A stretch of 64,000 nt of DNA from Litoribaculum gwangyangense (lineage in GTDB: Bacteria; Bacteroidota; Bacteroidia; Flavobacteriales; Flavobacteriaceae): positions 310,001-374,000 of the forward strand of contig NZ_BAABJW010000002.1 in assembly GCF_039543505.1 (NCBI RefSeq), in the 5' to 3' direction. The position numbers were made by a program, and so were the translations under genes. How positions within the stretch are numbered: the first letter of the stretch is position 1; every line of letters starts with the position of its first letter. Shown here piece after piece: positions 25,057 to 33,695 of the stretch. The notes below the pieces were generated by a model that did no database searches, was not told the origin of the DNA, and was given only the letters and a program-made list of their open reading frames with translations.

Positions 25057-26103
25057 ATGAAAAAACTACTTTTAATTTCTTTACTATTTTCTGTTTTAGC
25101 CTGTAAAGAAGAACCTAAAGATTATGTTACTTTATCTGGAAAAATAATAAATAAAAACAGCGACTCTGTTGTTGTAATTACCCGTGGCTATTCAAAAACT
25201 ATCCAGTTAAATGAAGATGGCACCTTTAAAGACACATTAAAGGTTGAAACTGGGGTACATAGTTTTTATGATGGTACAGAAGGGTCTCCAGTTTACCTTA
25301 AAAATGGTTTCGATTTAAATTTAACTCTAGATACAAAGAAATTTCATGAATCCATTACCTATGAAGGTATTGGTGCTGAGCACAGTAATTTTCTAGCCAA
25401 AAATTCACTAATTCAAGAAAAGCTTCTTGATCTTGATAAATTGGGAAATCTAAGTATGGATGGTCTAGAAAATGAGCTGAATATGATTAATTTAAAACTT
25501 ACAGAGTTTTATAATTCAAATAGTCAAGTAGACACATCCATAACCAATACGCTAAAAAACAATTTGAAACCTATGCTCGAGTCTTACAAAAGATATTTGG
25601 CTCAAGGAATCACTTTAAAATCGGCACTGCCAAAAGGCTCTCTCTCACCAACTTTTGAAAATTATATAAACTATAAAGGTGGTACAACCTCCTTATCTGA
25701 TTTAAAAGGTAAATATGTGTATGTGGATGTATGGGCTACTTGGTGCGGTCCTTGTAAGGTAGAAATACCCTCATTAAAAGAATTAGAAAAGGATTATCAC
25801 GGTAAAAACATTCATTTTGTTAGCTTATCAGTGGATGATGGGCGAGGTTACAGAGCCGAAACACAAGAAGCTGCGGCTGCTTTAGCAAAGGAAGGTTGGA
25901 AAAAAATGATTTCTGAAAAAAAATTGGGTGGTATTCAATTATTATCACCAAATGGTTGGCAGGACGATTTTATTCAGGACTATAAAATAAATGGTATTCC
26001 AAGATTCATATTAATAGATACTGAAGGAAATATTGTAAATCCAGATGCCCCGAGACCATCCAGTGATGGAATTAGAGAGTTGTTTACAGAACTAAACATA
26101 TAG
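25057..26103 (+). CDS. TlpA-family thiol-disulfide oxidoreductase lipoprotein
   Basis: 348 aa. Signal ends V-L-A-C-K-E (lipobox, Cys about 16). N-terminal about 100 residues form the DUF4369-like beta domain often seen before TlpA domains. Residues about 215-340 are thioredoxin-like with the active site W-A-T-W-C-G-P-C-K and cis-Pro in G-I-P-R-F-I-L. Acts in the periplasm in disulfide reduction, such as cytochrome c maturation; the partner is not shown by neighbours. Monocistronic, closed by the hairpin at 26108-26134. Confidence 0.92.
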   Translation: MKKLLLISLLFSVLACKEEPKDYVTLSGKIINKNSDSVVVITRGYSKTIQLNEDGTFKDTLKVETGVHSFYDGTEGSPVYLKNGFDLNLTLDTKKFHESITYEGIGAEHSNFLAKNSLIQEKLLDLDKLGNLSMDGLENELNMINLKLTEFYNSNSQVDTSITNTLKNNLKPMLESYKRYLAQGITLKSALPKGSLSPTFENYINYKGGTTSLSDLKGKYVYVDVWATWCGPCKVEIPSLKELEKDYHGKNIHFVSLSVDDGRGYRAETQEAAAALAKEGWKKMISEKKLGGIQLLSPNGWQDDFIQDYKINGIPRFILIDTEGNIVNPDAPRPSSDGIRELFTELNI

Positions 26104-26107
26104 ATAA

Positions 26108-26134
26108 AAAAAGTCGATAGTCTGCGGCTTTTTT
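26108..26134. terminator. Terminator between convergent tlpA-like and nnr genes
   Basis: Stem AAAAAGTCG / CGGCTTTTT with one G.T pair and an 8-nt loop. A-rich and T-rich flanks let it act for both converging genes. Confidence 0.65.
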
Positions 26135-26142
26135 ATTTCTTT

Positions 26143-27699
26143 TTAGTTTTCATTTTCTTCATCCATTTCTTGATGTTCTATTTCTTCTGGTTGCTTGAAT
26201 AAGTCTAAATATGCTTTTCCTAAATATTCAATAACATGACTAGCAATTAAGCTTTGATACCCAAAGTCTTCAACCGCAATGTCAGCAGATCTCCCATGTA
26301 AATACACTCCAAAAATGGTTGCTGTTAGTGGATTATACCCTTGAGAAATTAATCCTGCAATAATTCCGGTTAACACATCACCACTTCCAGCGGTAGATAA
26401 GCCTGGATTGCCTGTTGTGTTAATATAAAGCTTATCATTAAAAACAGTTATGGTATGAGCACCTTTTATTAACAGGATAATATCGTGTTTTTTTGAAAAT
26501 GCTTTCGCTTTTTTTAATTTTTCGAAATCATTTTTCCAGGCACCTACCAAGCGTTCTAATTCTTTTGGGTGTGGTGTTAAAACACTTTGCGATGGTAATA
26601 ATTTTACTAAAGCTTTCTTTTTAGCTAGAATATTAATACCATCGGCATCAATCACCAAAGGAGTTTTGTGTTTTTTTAAAAAAACCTCAAAAGCATCAAT
26701 TGTTTTATTATTTACTCCTACTCCCATACCAAATGCAACAACCGTAGGTTCCATCTCAAAATTTATAGATGTTATGAGTTTTTCATCAACATCTGTTATT
26801 ACCATGGCTTCAGGGAATGAAGATTGCAATGCTGTATAACCACATTTTGGGATATAAACTGTAACCAATCCTGCCCCTGCTGATAATGTCGCTTTGCTAG
26901 AGAGCGTTACAGCACCTATTTTACCATAACTGCCTCCAATAATTAGTGCATGTCCAAATTGACCCTTATGTGAAAATTTTTCTCTAGGAATGTAGTTTGG
27001 TAATACTTCATGCTTTCCAATGAGTTCTACTTCTGTTTTGGTTTTGTAAAGATATTCCTGATCCAGACCAATGTTTAAAACTTCCCATTGAACAGTATAC
27101 TTTGCGGTTTGCGGTAAAAAAAAAGTCAGTTTTGGTGACGCAAAACTCAAGGTGTAACCGGCATAAACAACAGCATCCTCATCTTCAACAGCTTGATCAG
27201 GAAACAATCCTGAAGGAATATCGATAGATAAAGTAAATGCTTTACTGGCTTTAAAATGCATGAACAAGGCTTTTACCCAATCAACCACAGGTCTGTTTAT
27301 TCCTATTCCAAAAACGGCATCCACAATAATATCCTCTGGATTAATCTCTGGAAAATCCACTTTGGATTTTAATAATTCTGGCCATTTTTTGGTAACATTT
27401 TTTATGCGGTCGTAATTAATCAAAAAATCTTTTGAGCGTTTATCACTGTAATTAACAATGTAGGTGTTTACGTTATAACCATCTAAAATTAAGTGTCTTG
27501 CCAATACTAATCCATCGCCACCATTATTTCCTATACCACAAAATACATGGATGGGAACTTGGGCTCCTTGCATACGCAAGTGAATCCAATTAAAAATTTC
27601 GGTACCGGCACGTTCCATTAAATCTGTTGAACTTATTTTTTGGCGTTCGGCAGTTAAACGATCGCCTTCATAAATTTGTTCTTTTGAAAATATTTTCAT
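26143..27699 (-). CDS. nnr: Bifunctional NAD(P)HX epimerase / ADP-dependent dehydratase
   Basis: 518 aa. Residues about 1-215 are the YjeF_N epimerase, with C-G-I-G-N-N-G-G-D-G-L (57-67) and D-A-V-F-G-I-G. Residues about 230-500 are the ribokinase-like dehydratase, with G-G-S-Y-G-K-I-G-A and the ATP/ADP motif N-P-G-L-S-T-A-G-S-G-D-V-L-T-G. The fused enzyme repairs hydrated NADH and NADPH. The tail (last 15 residues) is acidic. Divergent from the threonine operon, with which it shares a 340-nt intergenic region. Confidence 0.96.
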   Translation of the reverse strand: MKIFSKEQIYEGDRLTAERQKISSTDLMERAGTEIFNWIHLRMQGAQVPIHVFCGIGNNGGDGLVLARHLILDGYNVNTYIVNYSDKRSKDFLINYDRIKNVTKKWPELLKSKVDFPEINPEDIIVDAVFGIGINRPVVDWVKALFMHFKASKAFTLSIDIPSGLFPDQAVEDEDAVVYAGYTLSFASPKLTFFLPQTAKYTVQWEVLNIGLDQEYLYKTKTEVELIGKHEVLPNYIPREKFSHKGQFGHALIIGGSYGKIGAVTLSSKATLSAGAGLVTVYIPKCGYTALQSSFPEAMVITDVDEKLITSINFEMEPTVVAFGMGVGVNNKTIDAFEVFLKKHKTPLVIDADGINILAKKKALVKLLPSQSVLTPHPKELERLVGAWKNDFEKLKKAKAFSKKHDIILLIKGAHTITVFNDKLYINTTGNPGLSTAGSGDVLTGIIAGLISQGYNPLTATIFGVYLHGRSADIAVEDFGYQSLIASHVIEYLGKAYLDLFKQPEEIEHQEMDEENEN

Positions 27700-27794
27700 T
27701 TGTTCAATTATTGATTTTTCAATTCTAGTTGGTATTCATTAGATATATTAAATGAAATTTACTTCAATATAAGAATACATCAAAAAATAATATT

Positions 27795-27828
27795 TTGTTT
27801 TTTTATTAGGCTAAAAGTAATACTTTTG
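27795..27828 (+). promoter_or_regulatory. Promoter of the threonine operon
   Basis: TTG (27795-27797), 23 nt, then TACTTTTG (27821-27828), matching TAnnTTTG; the spacing is at the long end. Transcription would begin a few bases on, just before the leader ORF at 27850. Confidence 0.5.
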
Positions 27829-27849
27829 AGTAGTTATTTATTGAATAAA

Positions 27850-27957
27850 ATGATTCATTTAAACCAAAATACATATTCTACTTTTGCGATTTTTACTAAA
27901 GCAATGACTTCTATTTTTGGTGTTACAATTAATAATACAACCCTTTGGGGTTGCTAA
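27850..27957 (+). CDS. Threonine operon leader peptide (attenuator)
   Basis: 35-codon ORF between the promoter and thrA. It contains seven Thr and four Ile, including T-K-A-M-T-S-I and a terminal N-N-T-T-L-W-G-C. Enrichment in the operon's end product and its derivative isoleucine is the signature of a ribosome-stalling leader, as in the E. coli thr operon. Its last codons fold into the hairpin at 27938-27953. Low threonyl- or isoleucyl-tRNA would stall the ribosome and alter downstream folding. Mechanism inferred from composition and position; no canonical T-tract terminator is obvious after the hairpin. Confidence 0.7.
   Translation: MIHLNQNTYSTFAIFTKAMTSIFGVTINNTTLWGC
27938..27953 (+). 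promoter_or_regulatory. Hairpin in the thr leader region
   Basis: CAACCC (27938-27943), loop TTTG, GGGTTG (27948-27953): a perfect 6-bp stem overlapping the two consecutive Thr codons and the end of the leader ORF. Likely part of the attenuation structure; it has no U-run directly after it, so it is not by itself a standard terminator. Confidence 0.45.
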
Positions 27958-28039
27958 TTAAATATTCTTCAGACCATTTTTGTAATGTAAAAAATTACAA
28001 CTTTTCAAGTATTATTTTTAATTATCAATATATTAAAAC

Positions 28040-30484
28040 ATGAAAGTTTTAAAATTTGGAGGAACATCAGTAGGTTCTTCAAAAAACATAAATAATGTCA
28101 TCAAAATTTTAGAAGATTATTCTAAAACGGATTTGGTTATATGTGTGGTTTCAGCGGTTGGAGGTGTTACAGATAAATTACTTTTAGCAGGAAAGCAAGC
28201 TCAAAATAAAGAGGATAATTATACAGAATCGTTTAATACTATAAAGGATATTCATTTAAATATTATTCGGGAGTTAAACCCTAGTAATAATGCTTCTATT
28301 TTAGATTTTGTTGAGGGGAAATTAAATGAATTAAAAAGTTTATTGGACGGTATTTATTTGATTAATGAACTATCGCCTAAAACTTCGGATAAATTGGTGA
28401 GTTATGGGGAAATTTTATCGTCATACATCATTAGTGAAACCATGAAGCATAGAGGTTTAGTGGCAGAATTAAAAAACTCACAAGAACTAATTGTTACTAA
28501 TTCTAACTTTAGTAAAGCTGAGGTTAATTATAATATCACCAATAGAAATATTCAAGAGTATTTTCAATCAGCCTCTCAAAAAATAACCATTTTACCAGGA
28601 TTTATATCAAAATCCGTTACAGGAGAACAAACCACATTAGGCCGAGGGGGTTCTGACTTTACGGCAGCTATTTTGGCAGCCGCTTTAAAAGTTGAACAAT
28701 TGGAAATTTGGACGGATGTAAGTGGCATGTTCACAACTAATCCAAAATTGGTAAAGCAAGCCTATCCTATTGATAGAATTTCGTATCAAGAGGCTATGGA
28801 ATTATCCCATTTTGGAGCCAAAGTTTTATATCCACCAACGGTACAACCCGTTCTAGATTTAAACATTCCTATTCATATTAAAAACACTTTAGAACCTGAG
28901 TCTGCTGGTACGATTATTTCTAATGAAGAAACAAATTCCACCAATGCTGTTAAGGGTATTAGTAATATTTCCAACATTGCGCTATTAACCCTTCAGGGAA
29001 GTGGTATGGTTGGTATTCCTGGTTTTTCAAAACGTTTGTTCGAAACTTTATCTCAAGAAAAAATTAATATTATTTTAATTACACAAGCATCCTCAGAACA
29101 TTCCATTTGTTTGGGAATTGATGAAGCTGAAGCAGAAAAAGCCAAAATTAGTATTGACAAGACCTTTGAGAATGAAATAGCACTGCATAAAATAGATCCC
29201 ATTATTGTTGAGAATGGGCTGTCAATTATAGCTTTAGTGGGTGATAATATGAAAAACCATCAAGGTATCAGTGGCAAAATGTTTAGCACCCTAGGTAAAA
29301 ACAATATTAATATTAGAGCTATAGCCCAAGGGGCTTCTGAAAAAAATATTTCAGCAGTTATATTAGAGAAAGATGTAAAGAAAGCTTTAAATACACTTCA
29401 TGAACAATTTTTTGAAAGCAAAACAAAACAGCTCAATGTATTTATAACAGGAGTAGGCAATGTAGGTGAACGTTTGGTAGAACAAATTAAACAACAACGA
29501 AAATACTTAAAAGAAAATTTAAAAATAAACCTTAGGATTACTGGATTGTCTAATTCAAGAACCATGATTTTTAATGAAGAAGGGATTGATTTAAGTACTT
29601 GGAAAGAACAGTTAGCAGAAGGAGAAAAAGCAACATTAGAGGGTTTTTTTGAAAACACAAAAGCTTTGAATTTACGGAATAGTATTTTTGTGGACGTTAC
29701 GGCAAATGCCGATGTAGCAAATTTATATGCCAATTATTTGAGAGAAAGTATTGGTGTGGTAGCTTGTAATAAAATTGCTTGTTCCAGCGATTTGGAAAAT
29801 TATAAATTGTTAAAACGCTTGTCTTTAAAATATAACGCTCCATTTTTATTTGAAACCAATGTAGGTGCAGGCCTGCCTATTATTGATACCTTAAATAATT
29901 TAATTGCTTCTGGTGATAAAATCACATCTATTCATGCTGTATTATCTGGAAGTTTGAATTTTGTTTTCAACAATTTCAACGATAAAACCAAGTTTTATGA
30001 TGTGGTAAAACAAGCTGCAGCTGAAGGTTACACCGAACCAGACCCAAGAATTGATTTAAGCGGTGTAGATGTCGCTAGAAAAATTTTAATTTTGGCGAGA
30101 GAAAGCGGTGTTGAAATGAATTTAGAGGATATTCAAAACACCTCATTCTTATCAAGTTCTGGTTTAAAAAGTGAATCAGTCGATGATTTTTACAAAACAT
30201 TAATATCTGATGAATCGCATTATCAAAATATATATGCCTCCGCAAAAGCTAAAGATTGTCAACTAAAATATGTTGCCCAATTTAACAATGGAAAAGCGAG
30301 TGTTGGTTTAGAAGAAATTCCGCAGGGGCATCCTTTTTATAATTTAAAAGGAAAAGATAATATTGTAATGTTTTATACCCAACGATACCCCGAACAACCC
30401 ATGATCATTAAAGGGGCTGGAGCTGGTGCTGATGTTACGGCTTCCGGTTTGTTTGCTGATATAATTAGAATTGGAAACGATTAA
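28040..30484 (+). CDS. thrA: Bifunctional aspartate kinase / homoserine dehydrogenase
   Basis: 814 aa. Residues 1-290 are aspartate kinase (K-F-G-G-T-S-V-G-S; G-R-G-G-S-D-F-T-A). About 310-460 hold ACT regulatory domains, including S-S-E-H-S-I-C and I-A-Q-G-A-S-E-K-N-I. About 465-814 are homoserine dehydrogenase, with N-V-G-E-R-L and N-V-G-A-G-L-P-I. It catalyses the first and third steps from aspartate to threonine, and feedback control by threonine is expected from the ACT domains. First structural gene of thrABC, preceded by a Thr/Ile-rich leader. The stop to thrB gap is 77 nt. Confidence 0.97.
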   Translation: MKVLKFGGTSVGSSKNINNVIKILEDYSKTDLVICVVSAVGGVTDKLLLAGKQAQNKEDNYTESFNTIKDIHLNIIRELNPSNNASILDFVEGKLNELKSLLDGIYLINELSPKTSDKLVSYGEILSSYIISETMKHRGLVAELKNSQELIVTNSNFSKAEVNYNITNRNIQEYFQSASQKITILPGFISKSVTGEQTTLGRGGSDFTAAILAAALKVEQLEIWTDVSGMFTTNPKLVKQAYPIDRISYQEAMELSHFGAKVLYPPTVQPVLDLNIPIHIKNTLEPESAGTIISNEETNSTNAVKGISNISNIALLTLQGSGMVGIPGFSKRLFETLSQEKINIILITQASSEHSICLGIDEAEAEKAKISIDKTFENEIALHKIDPIIVENGLSIIALVGDNMKNHQGISGKMFSTLGKNNINIRAIAQGASEKNISAVILEKDVKKALNTLHEQFFESKTKQLNVFITGVGNVGERLVEQIKQQRKYLKENLKINLRITGLSNSRTMIFNEEGIDLSTWKEQLAEGEKATLEGFFENTKALNLRNSIFVDVTANADVANLYANYLRESIGVVACNKIACSSDLENYKLLKRLSLKYNAPFLFETNVGAGLPIIDTLNNLIASGDKITSIHAVLSGSLNFVFNNFNDKTKFYDVVKQAAAEGYTEPDPRIDLSGVDVARKILILARESGVEMNLEDIQNTSFLSSSGLKSESVDDFYKTLISDESHYQNIYASAKAKDCQLKYVAQFNNGKASVGLEEIPQGHPFYNLKGKDNIVMFYTQRYPEQPMIIKGAGAGADVTASGLFADIIRIGND

Positions 30485-30561
30485 ATAAAAGATATAGGAA
30501 TAAAGACAATTAAATTTAAACTCTTTTCTTGTCTCAATCTTCCTTTTTTTTTCTGTAAAAA

Positions 30562-31491
30562 ATGAACGAAATAAAAATATTTTCGCCGGCAACTGTAGCT
30601 AATGTATCCTGTGGCTTCGATGTTCTAGGATTTTGTTTAGATGCCGTTGGGGATGACATGATAATTAGAAAAACCAATAAAAAAGGTATTTACATTACCA
30701 AAATTGTTGGTTTTGATTTACCATACGAAACCGAGTTAAATGTTGCAGGTGTATCTGCATTAGCAATGTATGAAACCCTTAATGTTGATTTTGGTTTTGA
30801 AATAGAGATTTATAAAAACATAAAACCAGGAAGTGGTATTGGCAGTAGTGCGGCCAGTGCTGTGGGTAGCGTTTTTGGAATGAATGAACTGTTAGGTAAA
30901 CCATTCAATAAAACACAACTCACAGAATTTGCGATTAAAGGAGAAGCTTTAGCAAGTAAATGCGAACATGCTGATAACTTGGCTCCTGCTATATTTGGCG
31001 GTTTCACATTGGTTAAAACCTTAGCGCCTTTAGAAATTCTAGAAATACCATCACCTGATGATTTATTTGCTACTATTATTCATCCACAAATTGAAATAAA
31101 AACATCCGAAGCAAGAGCTATTTTGCCCAAAGATATTCCTTTAAATGCAGCCATAACACAGTGGGCAAATTTTGGAAGTTTAATTCATGCTTTGCATACT
31201 AGTAACTACAATTTAATCCAGCGATCACTACGAGATGTTATCATTGAGCCTTACAGAAGCCAACTTATACCATTTTTTGGTGATATTAAAAAAGCTATGC
31301 TAGATGCAGGTGCTTTAGGTGCTGGAATCTCTGGTTCGGGTCCTTCAATATTTTCATTAAGCAAAGGATTAGAAGTTGCTAAAAATGTGGAAGGTACAAT
31401 TTCAAATGTATATTCTAAAACAGCTATAGAATTTGACATTCATGTATCAAAAATCAACAAAGAAGGCATTAAGATTTTGAATAAAAAATAA
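30562..31491 (+). CDS. thrB: Homoserine kinase
   Basis: 309 aa GHMP kinase. The ATP loop is P-G-S-G-I-G-S-S-A-A-S near residue 89, the N-terminal motif is F-S-P-A-T-V-A-N-V-S-C-G-F-D-V-L-G, and the C-terminal motif is G-A-G-I-S-G-S-G-P-S. It phosphorylates homoserine for threonine synthase. Its stop overlaps the thrC start by one base (TAATG), so the two are translationally coupled. Confidence 0.97.
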   Translation: MNEIKIFSPATVANVSCGFDVLGFCLDAVGDDMIIRKTNKKGIYITKIVGFDLPYETELNVAGVSALAMYETLNVDFGFEIEIYKNIKPGSGIGSSAASAVGSVFGMNELLGKPFNKTQLTEFAIKGEALASKCEHADNLAPAIFGGFTLVKTLAPLEILEIPSPDDLFATIIHPQIEIKTSEARAILPKDIPLNAAITQWANFGSLIHALHTSNYNLIQRSLRDVIIEPYRSQLIPFFGDIKKAMLDAGALGAGISGSGPSIFSLSKGLEVAKNVEGTISNVYSKTAIEFDIHVSKINKEGIKILNKK

Positions 31492-32783
31492 TGAATTACT
31501 ACTCATTAAACCATAAGGCGCCAAGTACATCTTTTAAAGAGGCCGTTATAAAGGGATTAGCTCCAGATAAAGGCTTGTATTTCCCTGAAAAAATTACACC
31601 TTTACCAAAATCCTTTTGGGATGCCATTGATGATTTATCGTATACAGAATTAGCTTTTGAAGCCATTAAACAATTTGTGTCTCCTGAAATTCCAAAAACT
31701 GTTTTGAAAACGATTGTTGAAGAAACCTTATCATTTGACTTTCCAGTAATAAAATTAAATGACCATATTTCAACTTTGGAATTATTTCATGGTCCAACCA
31801 TGGCCTTTAAAGACGTAGGCGCTCGTTTTATGGCACGCTGCTTAGGATACTTCAATAAAAATAATGACGAAGAAGTAACCGTTTTAGTAGCTACCTCAGG
31901 AGATACTGGTGGCGCTGTCGCCAATGGCTTTTTAGGAGTTAAAGGTGTTAATGTGGTGATACTTTATCCTAGTGGTAAAGTGAGTGATATTCAAGAAATG
32001 CAATTAACAACGCTTGGACAAAATATAAAAGCTTTAGAGGTTCATGGGACGTTTGACGATTGTCAAGCCATGGTAAAAACCGCCTTTTTGGATGAGGAAT
32101 TAACAAATAACATGCAATTGACTTCCGCGAACTCCATAAACGTTGCGCGTTGGTTACCACAATTGTTCTATTTTATTTTTGCCTATAAACAATTGCATAA
32201 ACAATACAAAAACATTGTCTTTTCGGTACCGAGTGGCAATTTTGGCAATATTTGTGCTGGTATGATGGCCCAGCAATTAGGCCTTCCAGTAAAGCATTTT
32301 ATTGCATCCAATAACGAAAACAATGTGGTAACACGCTATTTAATTTCTAAATTATACGAACCCAAACCATCTGTTCAAACCATCAGTAACGCTATGGATG
32401 TTGGTGCACCAAGTAATTTTATCCGAATTCAAGAAATTTATAAAAATAATTTTGACGCCCTAAAAGATAATTTATCATCTTTTAGCTTTTCTGATGAAGA
32501 AACTAGAGAAGCTATGTTAGAAATTTATAATCATTATCTTTATGTTGCAGATCCTCATGGTGCTGTTGGATACTTGGGTTGTAAAGGCTATTTAAAAGAA
32601 AATCCTGAGGCGCATTGCGTATTTTTGGAAACGGCGCATCCCACTAAGTTTTTAGATGTTGTAGAGGATGTTATTGAAGAAAAACAACCGCTTCCAGTGC
32701 AAATTCAATCGGTCATGGGTAAAGAAAAGGTATCAGTTGAAATTAGTGTTTACGAGGAACTAAAGTCCTTCTTATTATCATAA
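31491..32783 (+). CDS. thrC: Threonine synthase
   Basis: 430 aa PLP enzyme of the fold II class. The PLP lysine lies in G-P-T-M-A-F-K-D-V-G-A-R-F (about residues 101-113), followed by V-A-T-S-G-D-T-G-G-A-V-A. The N-terminal Y-S-L-N-H-K-A-P and the L-F-H-G-P-T motif mark the yeast/E. coli-type enzyme. It makes threonine from phosphohomoserine. Last core gene of the operon. Confidence 0.97.
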   Translation: MNYYSLNHKAPSTSFKEAVIKGLAPDKGLYFPEKITPLPKSFWDAIDDLSYTELAFEAIKQFVSPEIPKTVLKTIVEETLSFDFPVIKLNDHISTLELFHGPTMAFKDVGARFMARCLGYFNKNNDEEVTVLVATSGDTGGAVANGFLGVKGVNVVILYPSGKVSDIQEMQLTTLGQNIKALEVHGTFDDCQAMVKTAFLDEELTNNMQLTSANSINVARWLPQLFYFIFAYKQLHKQYKNIVFSVPSGNFGNICAGMMAQQLGLPVKHFIASNNENNVVTRYLISKLYEPKPSVQTISNAMDVGAPSNFIRIQEIYKNNFDALKDNLSSFSFSDEETREAMLEIYNHYLYVADPHGAVGYLGCKGYLKENPEAHCVFLETAHPTKFLDVVEDVIEEKQPLPVQIQSVMGKEKVSVEISVYEELKSFLLS

Positions 32784-32810
32784 AGCGCAAATTTAACAAG
32801 ACTCAAATTT

Positions 32811-33326
32811 ATGGTATCTATTGTTAAAGCGACTTTAAACGATGTAAACCTTATTACCCATATTGGTAAAACCACATTTCTTCAAGCACACGGTAGAAGC
32901 GCGCCTGAAAAGGATATTAATACGTATGTAAATAAAAATTTCACCAAAATAGCTTTCGAGGCAGAATTAAAAGACACTAAAAACCTTTTCAATATCCTTT
33001 ATTTTAATGAAACACCTGTTGGATATTCTAAGATTATTTTTAATTACCAACACCCCAATATTGCTATAAAAAACGTCACTAAATTGGAACGATTATATGT
33101 TTTGGAAGCTTTTCATGGTCTTGAATTGGGAATGGAACTTTTTAATTATAATTTAAATGAATCCATCAAAAGTCAACAATCAGGTATGTGGTTATTCGTT
33201 TGGACCGAAAACCATAAAGCTATGAACTTTTACAAAAAAGCAGGATTTATAATTGTGGGACAGCATAACTTTCAAATTTCTGAAACCCACTCAAACCCAA
33301 ACCATCAAATGTTCTTAACCTTTTAA
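32811..33326 (+). CDS. GNAT-family N-acetyltransferase
   Basis: 171 aa. The acetyl-CoA site is degenerate but recognisable: L-E-R-L-Y-V-L-E-A-F-H-G-L-E-L-G-M-E-L, then W-L-F-V-W-T-E-N-H-K-A-M-N-F-Y-K-K-A-G-F, the classic C-terminal GNAT motif. Follows thrC by 27 nt and may ride on the thr transcript, but the substrate is unknown and could be a small amine or protein N-terminus. Confidence 0.88.
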   Translation: MVSIVKATLNDVNLITHIGKTTFLQAHGRSAPEKDINTYVNKNFTKIAFEAELKDTKNLFNILYFNETPVGYSKIIFNYQHPNIAIKNVTKLERLYVLEAFHGLELGMELFNYNLNESIKSQQSGMWLFVWTENHKAMNFYKKAGFIIVGQHNFQISETHSNPNHQMFLTF

Positions 33327-33328
33327 AT

Positions 33329-33571
33329 ATGAACGCTATGAATTTTATAGACTGGATTGGATTTTTTGGAGTATTTCAAATTCTCTTGGCGTATTTCTTA
33401 AATGTTATTGGTAAAATGTCTAATGAGCATATAGCATTTATTTTGCTTAACCTTATTGGAGCTTCTATGGCATGTTTAGCATCCATCTTTTTAAACTATT
33501 GGCCTTTTATTATTCTCGAGGCAGTTTGGGCTTTGGTGTCGCTTTATTCGCTCTTAAAATTAAAGCAGTAA
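33329..33571 (+). CDS. Small membrane protein (CBU_0592-like)
   Basis: 80 aa with three hydrophobic helices (about 5-25, 30-52, 55-75). W-I-G-F-F-G-V near the start and L-N-L-I-G-A-S in the second helix fit the CBU_0592-like family of unknown role. Starts 2 nt after the GNAT stop, so it is co-transcribed with it. No catalytic motif. Confidence 0.8.
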   Translation: MNAMNFIDWIGFFGVFQILLAYFLNVIGKMSNEHIAFILLNLIGASMACLASIFLNYWPFIILEAVWALVSLYSLLKLKQ

Positions 33572-33695
33572 GCATTTGACTTTGTAAATATTTTCAGCTA
33601 ACTTCGTTTAAATTCGGATATAAACATTAAAACGTTTTCATATCCTCATATTTACCCTCCATAGTTACCAAAATAAGAAAAAATACGATCAACAT

